NCBI GenBank assembly: GCA_037176885.1
Contig: JAWWNJ010000018.1
Span: 1,178,001 to 1,242,000, forward strand
Direction: 5' to 3'
Length of the DNA stretch: 64,000 nt
Source: Favolaschia claudopus
Lineage: Eukaryota > Basidiomycota > Agaricomycetes > Agaricales > Mycenaceae
Of the stretch, positions 34,853 through 46,119 are shown piece by piece. How positions within the stretch are numbered: position 1 is the stretch's first letter; each line of letters begins with the position of its first letter. The notes beneath the pieces were generated by a model that did not search any database, was not told where the DNA came from, and worked only from the letters and a program-made list of their open reading frames with translations. Position numbers and translations under genes: made by a program.

Positions 34853-36137
34853 ATGATACGACGAGGAAACCGCCGCCACATACCTAAGGAGCAGAAACAG
34901 CTCATCACCACAATGTCGGCCCATATGTCTGTCCCAGACATTGCTGCAGCTACCAACATCAGCGAGCGAACCATTTACCGCATCATCCGAACGTGGCGGA
35001 CCACTGGGGACCACGTCCAAATTCCTCTGCAGCTCGGACGACCCCGCATTCTCACATCTTTTGATGTCGCGGTCTGTGATCTTCTCAATACTCTTCGTAT
35101 TTGACCCTTTGAGAAGTATCTTGAGGGTCTTGTTGCGAGAACCCCCGACATCTATCTTTTCGAGCTACAGGAATGTTTGTACGAAGCCACGGGACTCGAC
35201 GTCGCCAAAACCACCATACGTGACGCCCTTTTGCGAATGGGTTATGTTCGGGTTCATGTAAGTAAAATTGCTGGGAGTTTCGTGCCGCTGACATGAGTAT
35301 ATCCCTAGATATCTCGAACTGCACTCGAAGCCGAGGAAAACAAACGGCTTGGTTTCCAATGTGAAGTTGGACAACACCCACCTCGAAGACTGGTCTTCCT
35401 AGACGAAGCAGCTTGCAATCGACACACAACGCGGCGGCAGATGGCATGGGCCCCTATTGGAATGCGAGCGCGGCGGCATGATTTTTTTGTCCGAGGCATC
35501 CGGTATGTGTTTATGCTCTTGCCAGTACTTCGTACCTGCTGATATGTATAGTTATTCTGTGCTTCCGGCAATTTGCCTCGATGGCATACTTCACTTTGAT
35601 GTGTTGACTCGATCCTGGACCGCCGTAGAGTTCCGCAACTATCTCGATGTTCTCCTTGACCGCATGAATCCCTTTCCACAGGACAACTCTGTTCTCGTCA
35701 TGGACAACGCAAGTGTTCATCATTTTGATGGGATTCGTGAGATGGTCGAGGGACGGTGCGTAGGATATATCCTCTTGATTGCCAACCAACTGAATTTGAT
35801 CTACAGCGGGCGTCGACTCATTTATTTGTCACCATACTCTCCCGACTTCAATCCATGCGAAGAAGGGTTTTCATGCATGAAATATTGGATCCGCCGCAAC
35901 CGGGACGATGTTCTCAGCTCAATGGAAGGGCGTGATGGTTGCGACCCCATCGCAACTCTGTGGGAAGCTGCTCATGAGACGATGACCCCAGAGAACATCG
36001 AAGGGTGGTTCAGGGATTGCGGATATGTTGTATCTCAGGGTCTTATTGCAACAACGCCTGACATCTATCTCTTCACTCGCAGCCGACGAAAACAAGCAGC
36101 TGGCGAAGTCGGACAAAGTGACTTTAGAACCCGGTGA
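34853..36137 (+). CDS. Tc1/mariner-type DDE transposase, five exons, apparently intact (362 aa)
   Basis: A cut-and-paste transposase expected to bind terminal repeats and insert at TA. Exons by hand are 34853-35071, 35117-35257, 35309-35502, 35552-35755 and 35807-36137; introns are 45, 51, 49 and 51 nt, all GT-AG. The total is 1,089 nt with no internal stop. The N-terminus has a helix-turn-helix (DIAAATNISERTIYRIIRTW). The catalytic triad is FLDEAACN, VLVMDNASVHH and SPDFNPCEEGF. After intron 4 is removed exactly 34 residues separate the second Asp from the Glu, the DD34E spacing of the Tc1 family, which supports the splice model. The apparent TGA at 35102 lies in intron 1. The last residues may differ if another intron follows GCGGATATGTT. 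No terminal inverted repeats were identified around it, so mobility of this copy is uncertain. Confidence 0.85.
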
Positions 36138-36236
36138 TCCAATACTACAGTATTTGCGAGTCAGTGTATACAGACCTGCGATATATGACTTCTCGCCAAA
36201 AAGACGCCCTTATTTCCAAGATGTCTCAACGAGAGA

Positions 36237-38045
36237 CTAATACGTTTGCGGGTCCGCATGCCACTGCGGTTCACTATAGGGGGAAAATGACGCATGTTGG
36301 TTCCAGTACGGCCGGTGCTGCTGAGGGAGAGTCGAACGATGTCCAAACCGAGTCTCGCCGCTGTCAAATTGTCGTAGGAGGTCATACCGAGATGAACCCG
36401 TACGGAACTTCCCTGTCCGCGCATCCGGCCCCGGAGGCGAGTACACTGATGATGCAGAGAGCCCATACGGCGCTTCCAAGGGCGGTGACGATGGCCGTTT
36501 GGGTGCTCGAAGCTGGTGCGCACTGTGGTGAGTTCTCAGCGTTTGCGGTTGCAGTGGCTGTGGCTGAAACGCCGGCACAACAGCCAATATGGCGTCGGAG
36601 GCAGTACTCTGGACGTGTGGATGGGATTGCGAGTGCTCGAGAATGTGAGGAGATGTGTATTGCTTTGGATGCAACAGACTCGGTTGGGGTCGAAGCTGTG
36701 ACGGGCAGTGGAATTGGGCTTGATTTTTATCCCCAGTTTGATTCCGGCGTTCACGAGCGCGCCGTAGTATGTGGGCAGTGACACGATCCATCCATTCGTG
36801 CGATGGACTATTGTTATGATTAATGTCAATCACCACAGTTGGAAAAAAAAAAAACTCGCCGTCCGGATCCTACGCCACCGTCCATTCCATCCGACGCTGT
36901 CTTGGTGTTTCCAGGTGCGGCGGCGGCGGAAGGACTTAAACTGCCCCGTTCGTCGTTGTTGGCGCCCGTTTTGGAGTTCGTCTTGCTGTTGTGCAGTATG
37001 CGTCCCGCCGGCCCATACGCACTAACGTCTATGCGCGTGAGGATAGCACGCGCCAGAGGGTCTTCAGCAAGATCAGTCAGCACCGTTTGGGCGTTGAGGT
37101 CGACCTCTCGCTCATACGAGTTGTCTCCCCTTTTTGCTTCTTCTCCGATTGTGTAATTTGCTTTACGCGTATATCCGCCATCCACCCGCAAAGACGAGTC
37201 AGATGCATAAGAAACGCCAGCGGCAGCGAGTAAGATGCCGACGAGGGCTTCTGTTTGGTGTAGCCGTGCCTCGATAGCATGGACATACCCTTTCGGAGGA
37301 CCACGTTTGCGTGATGGGTCGCGCGAGGTGCATTCTGTGTGCCATCGTCAGGTCATGGATTTCTGTAATTATCAAGTATTGAAGCGATGCAGCATGGATT
37401 CGGAATATCGCGCCCAGCGTGATTCGGGGGCCCCAACATCAACCAAGAGCTTGGACAGACCGGTTTATCTGCCATCCCTGTGCTGATTCTTATCCAGACT
37501 TTGTCTCAAGACGCCCTGAGCCCTCTTCTCGTTGGAGACCAGCAGACAGCCATCGCCGACACCCTCGGCAACTGCACCACGACTCCCAGTGGCATCGACA
37601 TTAACATCCCATAGACCACCAACTTTTCACGTACGCATACGCGGCAATGCAAGCAAGAATACCTTCCACCCTGAATGGGCCGCAACTCGCCTCCGGAGGC
37701 GCTTCCACGGTTCATGTTCGTTCACAACGACACCCGAATTTGGTTGGGCGTGAATCGTCATCGAATCGTTGCTCAACTTGCTTGCTTGGACCGATGGTTG
37801 ACTAGTCCAATCCTACGACACTCACCTGTACCCAAAGCGACACAGCTGCGACAAGGATTGCCTAAGCCTGAGCGCTCGCATTTGCACTTGCTTTTACGGC
37901 ACTGGTCACAGGCTTTGCTGCTCCGCCTCCGAACGGACTTCTTGGTACTGTCAGGGTCGAAATCGTGGCCGTCACATTCCTCTTGGTCGTAGTGGGAAAA
38001 CGGGAAGGTGTAGGTGGCGGTGGAAGGGTGGGACGGACAAGACAT
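36237..38045 (-). CDS. Zn(II)2Cys6 transcription factor, C-terminal frame disrupted
   Basis: Exon 1 is 38045-37826; a 491-nt intron follows (GTGAGT donor at 37825-37820, CACACAG acceptor at 37335); exon 2 starts at 37334. The zinc cluster CX2CX6CX8CX2CX6C is seen in ACDQCRKSKCKCERS...CRSCVALGT plus the sixth cysteine from exon 2 (ECTSRDPSRKRGPPKG), so splicing supplies the correct X6 spacing. The linker KGYVHAIEARLHQTEAL and the block LAEDPLARAILTRID are typical of agaricomycete family members that bind DNA as dimers. A T12 run at about 36841-36852 puts the tail (SPSHEWMDRVTAH, then a Gln/Pro/Ser/His-rich region to 36237) one base out of frame. Without correction the product is 242 aa, ending at 36826. 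An unrecognised intron or a sequencing slip could also explain this. The intron is unusually long for this window. It converges on the transposase gene. Confidence 0.75.
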
Positions 38046-38345
38046 CCACGGGTGGTCAGTACACGCGCCGGGATGTGTACGGTTTCAAAACAAGCGATGG
38101 GGTTTCCAACGTGCGAATCACTCCAAAGGAGGGAAAAAAAAAAATGAAAGAAACGGTGAAGGTGGAAGGCAACACCCAGGGGAACTTCTCCATTCCGGTG
38201 ACGGCAAAACGGTCGATATTCGCACGATGGGTCATTGTTTTCCCTTCTCCAAGGGGAAATCCCTCGGCCGGGAACCTCGGATTAGAAACTTATCCAGGCC
38301 CCCGGCTACTCCCTAGGTCGTCCGCCCATTTGGGAAGATTTACCC

Positions 38346-38758
38346 TACTATCGTGCCAAATAGGTCTGGATTTGCGCAATGACTGTGGATTTTCGATTTT
38401 CCCCCTCTCCCTTTTCAATTTGGACCTCCGGACTTTTCGAAATATATTTATATGCCTTTGGGCTACAGATCCTACAAGTTTCGTAGCGACACGGCAACAG
38501 GAAGGTAGTAAGAAAAACGAGCTTTCATCGAGGGATTTTGATGGATTGACAGCACAGATCAAAAACCTCGAGAAAACGGCGAATGTTTCTTGCCATTGGA
38601 CTTGCGTAGAATCGTAAGATTTGTAGCTCTACCTGTTGGGAATTGGTACCAGAATAAATGCCGAAAGGTCCGGAGATTCAAAGTTCAAAGGGAGAAGAGA
38701 AAAATCGAAAATCCAGAGCTGTCATTGTGCGAATCCAGACCTATTTGGCACGATAGTA
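38346..38758. repeat. foldback element with arms of about 115-125 bp
   Basis: ACTATCGTGCCAAATAGGTC at 38347 is complemented at 38736-38757, and inverted similarity extends inward through TTTCGATTTTCC and CCGGACTTTTCG blocks to about 38470 and 38640. The spacer is about 170 bp. Confidence 0.75.
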
Positions 38759-38778
38759 TGAATTTTCGGCGTTTGGAG

Positions 38779-38860
38779 GCAGATTTACCCTATCCGGACG
38801 GAAAATCGCAATGTTTGAGGGCAGATTTACCCTTTTCCGGACGGACCTACATAGTAGGTT
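38779..38860. repeat. about 40-bp direct repeat (GGCAGATTTACCC..CCGGACGGA)
   Basis: GGCAGATTTACCCTATCCGGACGG is followed about 40 bp later by GGCAGATTTACCCTTTTCCGGACGG. The same GATTTACCC string occurs at the left end of the foldback (about 38337), so these may be its terminal motifs. Confidence 0.65.
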
Positions 38861-39118
38861 ACTTATCCTATATAACGTAGAGAGCAACCAAGTACGGTTG
38901 CCCCACGTGATTTAGCCTTTTCGAGGAGACATAGTCCGTTCGTCGTATGCTAAGAAGAAAATAAAAAATCTGGTTTAACAGATCTGAGGAGAGTCCTATC
39001 TACGATGTCCTTAAGCTTGGACTTGAGAGAAAGCTGTAAAATTGAAAGACTAGTTCTTGAATGATGCAAAAACGATGGATTTGATGAGATTTTGAGGTCT
39101 GCCATCAATTTGGGAATA

Positions 39119-39571
39119 CAGTCGAACCTCTCTTAACCCAATGGCAAGCCTTAGCCTATGGGTTATGAGAGGGTGTTAATGGGGGCATTACATAATATTT
39201 AAATTCAATATTTTCTTTAAAAAAAATAGGTGTCAACACAGATTTTAAACCAAATCTACGCATGATCAGCTTGCGCACTACTTTTTACGTCTTGATGTAG
39301 ATTCCCGACCAAGCCGATGGTTCACAACCGTCGTCGGACCATGATATTCGATGGATCCGCTGACATAATCCGCCAATAACCGAGGTCCGAGGAGCAAAAA
39401 TTGCCATTTTAGGGCATGTTCACTATGGGTTTTCGACTCAAATGGCTATGGGTTATGGGTTACCGGAAAATTATGGAATTTCCCTGCAAACCACCATGGT
39501 TTTTCAAGATTTCTATGGGTTAAGAGGGGGTATGTCTTGATAGGAGTATGGGTTACGAGAGGTTCGACTTG
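39119..39571. mobile_element. pogo/Fot-type non-autonomous element (about 453 bp)
   Basis: The left end is TA + CAGTCGAACCTCTCTTAACCC. The right end is the complement, GGGTTACGAGAGGTTCGACTT, with its last bases mutated. CAGTCGAACCTC is the characteristic terminal repeat of the pogo/Tigger branch of Tc1/mariner. Internal ATGGGTTA motifs recur near both ends. No transposase ORF. Confidence 0.75.
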
Positions 39572-41033
39572 AATAGAGGGTTTGCGATGAGCCTGAATGG
39601 CTAACAATCTCCCGATTAGGAGACTTTGATGGCCCAAAAATTGATGTCGAATTACAGAAGAGCCGCCTGGAATCAAGTTTGGATGCTGAGACCTGGGTTA
39701 GTTTTTGTCGATGCGCCGGAATCTCGACTTTTGTGTAGCCATTAGCCATCCAATGGCTGCATCGCAAACTCGCTAATATCTAAATCCAACCACTGTGGGC
39801 TTGTTTTGGGTCCAGAAAATCCCTGCTGGGAACTCGGCTGTCGGCTCGCATCAGTTCCGAGGGCGGGTTCCTTGGTGAGGCTTCTGAATAACGTTCGAAA
39901 TTACAGCAGGGGTTTCTTGAGAAACCGGGTTTCCCGGCAGATTAATCCCCAATTGAGGCCTTTGATAGGGCGTCACTGGATGAAATATGATAGGCAATAT
40001 GAGTAGAAGACGTCCCTGACTTGCGGCACTTGTTTCCGAGTCTGCAGAAAACCAATCCATCCGAGGCATCATTTCGGTTTGAAGATTAATCGATTATGAA
40101 CCAGGCAAAGCAATTCAAAAGATTACCTCTCATGCCGATTCACTGAAGTTTAAGGCTGGAACATTATGATTAAATACGCTTCCGGCCCATAATGTACTGC
40201 AATCGTAATGTACTAACGGCGTGGGGGTCACCGCAGGTTACTGATGGTGACCTGTCACGTGCCTCTTTGCCCGCCAATTCTACCAGATGTACTAATCATG
40301 GTGACTTTGGCAAAATATATCCTCAATCTGATGAGGTAATCGAACGATTGAATTGATTGTGCTCACGATCGGAAGGATTGAAAGATTTGGTAGTTACTGT
40401 ACAATCTGATAGCTGAAGTTTTGTTTGGCTTTAATTGTAAAACTATTTAATTAGTTTGACAAATGGGTAGTTAAGTATTCTAATTTTTTATACGCAAAAC
40501 ATTTTCCTGTCTATCATCTCTCGATGGTTATTTGGAATTCAAGAGACAGAACATGGCTTTATTTGACAGTGCTTGCACAGAATTCTCCTAGCAAGAATTT
40601 CCCACACATCGGCAATTGCCGCCTTCGTGCTGGCAGTGTGCTGGCGGATACTCGGAGTCCTCGGACTCGGTTCTCCGATCACCAGAGAGTACATATTCCG
40701 GTGGTTACCTCGGCTAAGCTAAGCGGGGGTCACCAGCAAGGTAACCAGAGCGGGCTGGTTACCCTAAGTATACTCTACACCGCCATTTTGGAATGATGTC
40801 GACTGAACATCCGGGCCCGGCAGGGCCCGGCGCTCCGAGGAGCTCGCCTCGGCGATGTCCCTGTGATGTGCGGTGGCCAACGTCCCATCAACATCCACGA
40901 AATGTTTTAGGAACATCCTCGTACGCTCCCTCGACATCCTGGTCTGGCCTCTGGCGACTCTCCCGTCTTTGGGCTGGCTCTTCCGAAAATTTTTCTCTAA
41001 GTCCCTCATCAAATCATTACCTCACACTCTTCA
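39572..41033. other. no recognisable gene; scattered repeat ends
   Basis: It contains the TAAGGCTGGAACATT end (about 40152) of the AT-rich family and short GC-rich stem-loops near 40645-40760 (ACTCGGAGTCCTCGGACTCGG, GGTTACC/GGTAACC). ORFs are short and unrecognised. Confidence 0.35.
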
Positions 41034-41041
41034 CTCCTCGG

Positions 41042-41747
41042 TAGTGCTGTGTAAAATTGCTCCCTGTAAAATTGCTCCCCGGCCATAGGCATGTTGCAAA
41101 CACAACGGCGGCTAATGTCGGACATTGTAGCAATAAAATTGGGCAGGCAACATATAGTAATCAAAGCACACCGTTTTCACAAAGTGCGCCGTTCTGGAGG
41201 CAAGCAATGGGCTCAATGAAGGAGCTGGTCGTCGTCGCCGACGAGCAGGCATGTTGCAAACACAACGGCGGCTAACGTCGGACATTCCGCGGACCACGTT
41301 ACATACAGACATCAGTTCCACCATCAAATCCAAATCCCATCAAATCCAGATCCTGCTCCGCTGCCGGAGTAACCCTAATTTACTGTAAGTTCAAAGCGGG
41401 CCCAGAGAACATATGTAATTTACATGTAAAATTCAAAATTCCCACGCTCCCAGGGTCTAAAAAAATCTCGTTTTCGCTTGCCGAAAATTGTGCCGATCGG
41501 TGCCGAACGATTGATCTGGAACAAATGCACTGGAATTGGATTCAAAGTTGCTCTTGAACCTGTTTTTGAAATCCTGAAGGCTGATTCCAGCCGTTTTTGA
41601 GCGCTTGTGAGCTCCTGCCTCATTCAGTATTTTACGCTATTTTACATGGAGGTTGAGACCCTGGATGTAAATTACGTATTTTACAATGTAAATTACATGT
41701 AAAAAACCCGTGATGTAATTTACATCGGGCAATTTTACCCAGCACTA
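41042..41747. mobile_element. hAT-type non-autonomous element (706 bp), 8-bp target duplication
   Basis: The ends are TAGTGCTGTGTAAAATTGC and the complement of GCAATTTTACCCAGCACTA. CTCCTCGG is duplicated exactly at 41034-41041 and 41748-41755. Multiple internal (A/T)TGTAAATTACATGTAAAA-like motifs near the right end probably serve as subterminal repeats. A related end is found near 52172-52202. Confidence 0.9.
41087..41286. repeat. 40-bp direct repeat pair inside the hAT element
   Basis: AGGCATGTTGCAAACACAAC through GTCGGACATT occurs at 41087-41126 and 41247-41286 with one mismatch, 160 bp apart. Confidence 0.85.
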
Positions 41748-41755
41748 CTCCTCGG

Positions 41756-42734
41756 CCACATAAAATGGTTGCCACGTCACATTCTCCCTCTCACCTTCTC
41801 CCACCTCATCGCCCCTCTCCAACCTCTTCAATCGCCTCCGCTCTTCGCAGCTCCAGTTCGCTCTTTGAAGGTGCGCAGGTCTTCTCTCGAGTCTTTTCTC
41901 TCTGACATTGGTCAGACCGCGTTCTTGGATGAACCTTGCAGCATGTAGCATCTTCTGCCGAGGGTGAGGCACCGGTGAATGTGTGTGTTTGCATCTCTCC
42001 CGTTTTTTCCCAACTGACACGCCCATCCTGCAAAGTTGTTGCCTCTCATCCCATGCTTCCAAACCATCGATACACCGTAATCCTCGCGAACGAGACCAAA
42101 GCCATCCCATGCGACGCAGGTGAGGGAACTGCCTTTCAATGTCATCTTCACTGTCTCATCCCCCTTCTTTCCAGTCCTCTCCTCTGCTTCAGGTCATGGT
42201 CAAGGGTGGATTGTCTGTTGCTGGTGTCCGCTGATACTGTGGTGCGTATGAATGGGAACCCGCCCTCTTGTTATTATGTATATGATACATACGTAGCTTG
42301 TATGTATACCCGTGTATGTATTGTAGTTTGTAGCAGCACAATATATGATTTTTCCTGGATTTTATACATTCTGAAAGCATCCGCTGTCGCGCTGAAAAAT
42401 ATGTTGCGCAATATATTGAATTATATATGAGGGTACGTGGAGGGTTGGGTGGGAGGTCGTCGCAACGTCAAGCTGGGAGCTTCCTGGGAGCCTGGCGCAT
42501 ACCGAGTGGATGCGAATCGATTTCTGGAGGTTCATATGAGCTCCGCGGGAGGTTAGCCGACATTTGACGGATTATCTTCCGAGATCAGTCGGCTGAGCTC
42601 CTGTCAAGCTCCTTTCAGAACGGCGGTGTATGTAAGCTAATATTAATATGACCAGAGCATAATTCTACAGATTTTTGTATCGGGTCAGTCCGAAAAAGGA
42701 AGTTGTCACACTTGGCCACGTGATGTTTGTCGAA
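41756..42734. other. no recognisable gene
   Basis: ORFs on both strands (e.g. 41936-42430 +, 41745-42110 -) overlap each other and carry no motif I recognise. Confidence 0.3.
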
Positions 42735-42983
42735 GGTGGATGGGGAGTACCTTACGACAACGCTACCACTCATAAAAAGCGTCCCGACGGCTCCCTCACC
42801 GCAACCGGAATGCCGAAAGCCCCTTCCGGTACACGAAAAAACCACGAGTCAGCGAATTTACTTGTCGAGGTTAACAAACGTGATGCGGAGGGAAAGCTGG
42901 TCTATGACTCCAAGCGTAATCTGGTCAAGGAGAAGATTAAAATGACGGGTGCACACTTTGACCGTAAACCCCAGGATCTCTGA
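42735..42983 (+). pseudogene. DDE-type transposase fragment (second Asp region)
   Basis: GWGVPYDNATTHKKRPDGSL carries the second catalytic Asp in the (F/Y)DNA.(S/T)H form, followed by VEVNKRDAEGKLVYDSKRNL and KEKIKMTGAHF. This block is found in a DDE transposase family of agaricomycetes whose formal superfamily I cannot name with certainty. The fragment stops at 42983. The third catalytic motif of the same family lies about 3 kb downstream (45933-46011), suggesting one element split by later insertions. Confidence 0.6.
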
Positions 42984-43260
42984 AATTACTGGCACCTGTC
43001 AACCCGGACCTCGGGAAAACGTGACTTTTCCCACGTCCAAATTGGGACATAAGGCTTCGTTTACCCACTTCGACTCCCTATATATGGCTCTGTACCGGTA
43101 CTCAGTGCATTTAAATTATCATATAGCTCCCTTATGTAGCTTTTTCCCATAATCTTGGGTCAAAATTGGAGGATTTGGTGGCTTCCATCAAAATTGGTTG
43201 AACATGCATTTGCCGTCCATCCTCAGCTATGTTAAAAATAGGAACTGCTCTGGCACTGTT

Positions 43261-43390
43261 TAATAGGCTTATGTACTATGTCGGAGAGTTAATCAAGTTT
43301 TCAAGTTGTAGAAAAAGAGAAAAAAGGGGGAGAAACTTGAAAGAGGAGAGATTATTAGATACCTCTGCATGAATGTCCTTGAATTTCAGG
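43261..43390. repeat. about 125-bp dispersed direct repeat, copy 1
   Basis: It contains GGCTTATGTACTATGTC, AATCAAGTTTTCAAGTTG and GATTATTAGATACCTCTGCA. The partner is at about 45005-45132 with several indels, about 1.74 kb away. Confidence 0.8.
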
Positions 43391-45004
43391 GCTCAAACTG
43401 TGCTGCAGGGAGTGCAGTTTACAATTCGGTGTCTTGATTTCATCTTGATTCTTTTGCCATATACAGTAAACATCAAAGAATTCAAGACTATGTCTATTTG
43501 CGTCCCAAAACGACATCAATGGAATTCAAGATTGGTAACCGGCAAATGCCGCCATCAACTGTCAGCTCACTTTCCCGACTTCCGAGGCAGCTCTGTCGCG
43601 TCCCTCTGGTCCTACTCTCGTCTCATCTCTGCATCCTCATCTTACTGGTGCTTCTTAGCTTTGTTCTCTTTGAGCCTGATATCAATAAGTACTCGTTCTT
43701 CACTGGTGCGTTTGAAAACTGACGGCAACAAACTCTGTGAATTGGAATCGACGTCTCGTCTCATCTTGTCTACACACCGGAAGCTCGATCTTCACGTCTT
43801 GGCGAACAACAGAATCAATACTGCCCTACTGGGGACGCGCCTCACCATATCTCAAGCACAGAATTGGCTTTGATTCTTGCATGCAACGACTTGATGAGGT
43901 GCGTGACTGGCTCTCGCATTCTCTCTCTTGCTAACCATATACCTCGGAAACAATCCCCGACCCCACAGTCTATCTATCCCGCCCAGATGCCGCTACACCG
44001 CAGACGTTGCGTCGGCGGTGCAGCTCGGCGGCATCTGGATATTGTTATGAGTCGACCCTCGCGCGCGCCTTCCTCTCGAGAGCGCGAGTATGAATTTCTT
44101 TTTTGGCGAGAGGAGAGCGAGGGAGCGCGGGATAGAACACGACTCTGAGAGCGGCGAATGTGATCGTCGGTTTCCCTTCGCTTGAGCTCTCACCGCCGTA
44201 TGCGCGTCGCCACACCGGTGGGGCTGCGTTTGTGCGGAGTTATCACGGAGTTGTAGTCTCGTAGAGGCAGCAGATAACGAGGGTGATGTAGACGCGCACA
44301 AATGGCGAGCGGGACTTCGCGTGTTGTCCTTTGTGCGTGTCTATCGACATCCTATCTTGTGTCTACAGCGTCACTCAAGATAATAACATGTAAATGTTGA
44401 CTATTCGGGTAGGGTTTCTGTGCTATGCTGCACGGGCTCTCCTCGTCGTGAAATTTGTCTCGCGTTTCCTCAATTTCTCGCCAGAGCCCATAGCTGGATG
44501 TGGGCACATGCAGAACTTTTGGCCTTGCCTGGACAATCTTGCCGTTGAGGCAATCATTTTTTGCGCACCGGCGCAACATTTTGGGGGAGGTCGTTGGTTT
44601 GGGTGCGGGTGCTCTAGCGAGTAAAACAGTCTCTACTCAACGGCCTGTTTTCAACTTTCTCCAGACATTTGAGTGCTTAATTTTGTAGCTTTCTGCTTAC
44701 AGATTGCTTGGAAATCCATCTGGATCTCCCCCAAATTTTCCGTCCGCTGCTCTTTTCAGATTTTGGGCTAGAAATTTTTGAAATGCTACACAGAAGCTTT
44801 CAATCTCACTACTCTTTCATTTCGCCGCAAATCCTTAAGAGGTCAAGGGAACCTTTGACGGCGGATTGCGGATTGTTGGCTCATTTCCGGCAAGTGCCGG
44901 GGTTTGACAAGAGGGATCAGCCGGAATGAGCAGGCTCAGATAGGATCATTTGGCTATGTCTAGCCGAGACATAGCCAACCACAGGCACGGTTAATGAGCC
45001 GTTT
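43391..45004. other. no recognisable gene between the direct repeats
   Basis: Plus-strand ORFs (e.g. 43373-43873, 43864-44148) are unrecognised. GC-rich stem-forming sequence lies near 44057-44090 (CTCGCGCGCG / CGAGAGCGCGAG). Confidence 0.3.
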
Positions 45005-45132
45005 AAGGCTTATGTACTATGTCTGTGGTTACGGAGAATTAATCAAGTTTTCAAGTTGCAGAAAAAGAGAAAAAAAGAGGGAGAAAGAGGAGAGATTATT
45101 AGATACCTCTGCATGAATGTCCTCAAAATCTA
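45005..45132. repeat. about 125-bp dispersed direct repeat, copy 2
   Basis: Partner of 43261-43390, same orientation. The pair brackets about 1.6 kb of unexplained DNA and could be ends of an insertion or of a segmental duplication. Confidence 0.8.
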
Positions 45133-45302
45133 CAGTAGTTTCTGTACTAATATATTTCTTGGGAGGAACGTGGCCAGACCCCCCTCCTTTGGCCTGACGG
45201 CATATTTGATTAATTCTACTCACTAACTCGAGTTTTTTTGCTGTTTACTCCGTAAATTTAATTCATGTAGCGCGGGGGAGACCCCCGCAGACCCCCCTTG
45301 AC

Positions 45303-45380
45303 GCTCGCCGCTAGGCCCACTGCGTGGTGCCGTCGCTCGCCGCTGGGCCCACTGCGTGGTGCTGCCGCTCGCCGCGGGGG
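45303..45380. repeat. GC-rich 32-bp tandem repeat (about 2.4 units)
   Basis: GCTCGCCGCTAGGCCCACTG...GTGCCGTC repeats at 45335 and partly at 45367. GC-rich CCGCTCGC(C/T)G motifs also occur in the foldback near 52400-52680. Confidence 0.75.
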
Positions 45381-45585
45381 CCCCTGGCCGGCCGCTTGTA
45401 TAGCAGGACCTCTGGTTAAAACCCGTAGGACCTGTGGGGAGTTCTCTCTCACCAGGTATAAATCCCCAGTATCCACCAGTAACCTGACGCAATTGAACGT
45501 CTTTCCCTTTGCCGACGCATGCACACCACTCGCCAAAGTGTTTTTTATGCTAATTACGTGCAAATGATTCAGATCATGTTAGAGA

Positions 45586-45772
45586 GTTTGTGCGAGCGAC
45601 CCAGGTCGCTTTTCGACCGCTCAGATCTCCGCAACGACAGATACCAGGTGGGAGCTCTAAGCGACCTCGAAGAGTATTGCCATGGGGCATTCCGAGGTCG
45701 CTGGGACCTCACACCTGTGACTGCTCGTTGTCGAGATCTGAGCAGTCCCAAAGCGACCCGGTTTGCACAAAC
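45586..45772. mobile_element. about 187-bp foldback/MITE with GTTTGTGC ends
   Basis: The ends GTTTGTGCGAGCGACC and the complement of GGTTTGCACAAAC, with inner GGTCGCTTT and CTCAGATCT blocks, are inverted. There is no clear target duplication. A partial relative is at about 850-930. Confidence 0.65.
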
Positions 45773-45932
45773 CCGCTATTTACTGATGTGCCGGCAAGCC
45801 GAGTCCCACTATCAGAGCTCGAATCTCGAGTCCCACTATCGGCCTTTATCCGGGGTTTACCCGAGTCCCACTCCCACACTTCTGGCCATTCCTCTTCAAT
45901 CTCCCCGACTTCGCGGCTGCAAAATCTGTGCT

Positions 45933-46011
45933 TGAAGAGCAATCTGAACTGGAGGGAGTTGAGATTTTGTTCCTTCCAAAATTCCATTGCCAGCTCAATC
46001 CAATCGAAATG
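45933..46011 (+). pseudogene. DDE transposase fragment (catalytic Glu motif)
   Basis: EGVEILFLPKFHCQLNPIEM followed by VWA and a stop contains the F.PK.HC.LNPIE.VW motif with the third catalytic residue. It is probably the C-terminal part of the same family as the 42735-42983 fragment. Confidence 0.6.
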
Positions 46012-46119
46012 GTGTGGGCATAAGGAAGTCCTTCGCAGGATTGACATCCACTCGCAGAATATCAAGGAAGCTGTCCGCGATGCCACCAACTCTACTGCAA
46101 CGCCTGCACTCCCCGACGT

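Noticed and set aside
35072..35116. A premature TGA stop in the Tc1/mariner transposase (35102)
   Set aside because: It lies inside a 45-nt GT-AG intron. Removing it joins FDVA to YLEGLVART in frame, and the total then gives an intact 362-aa protein.
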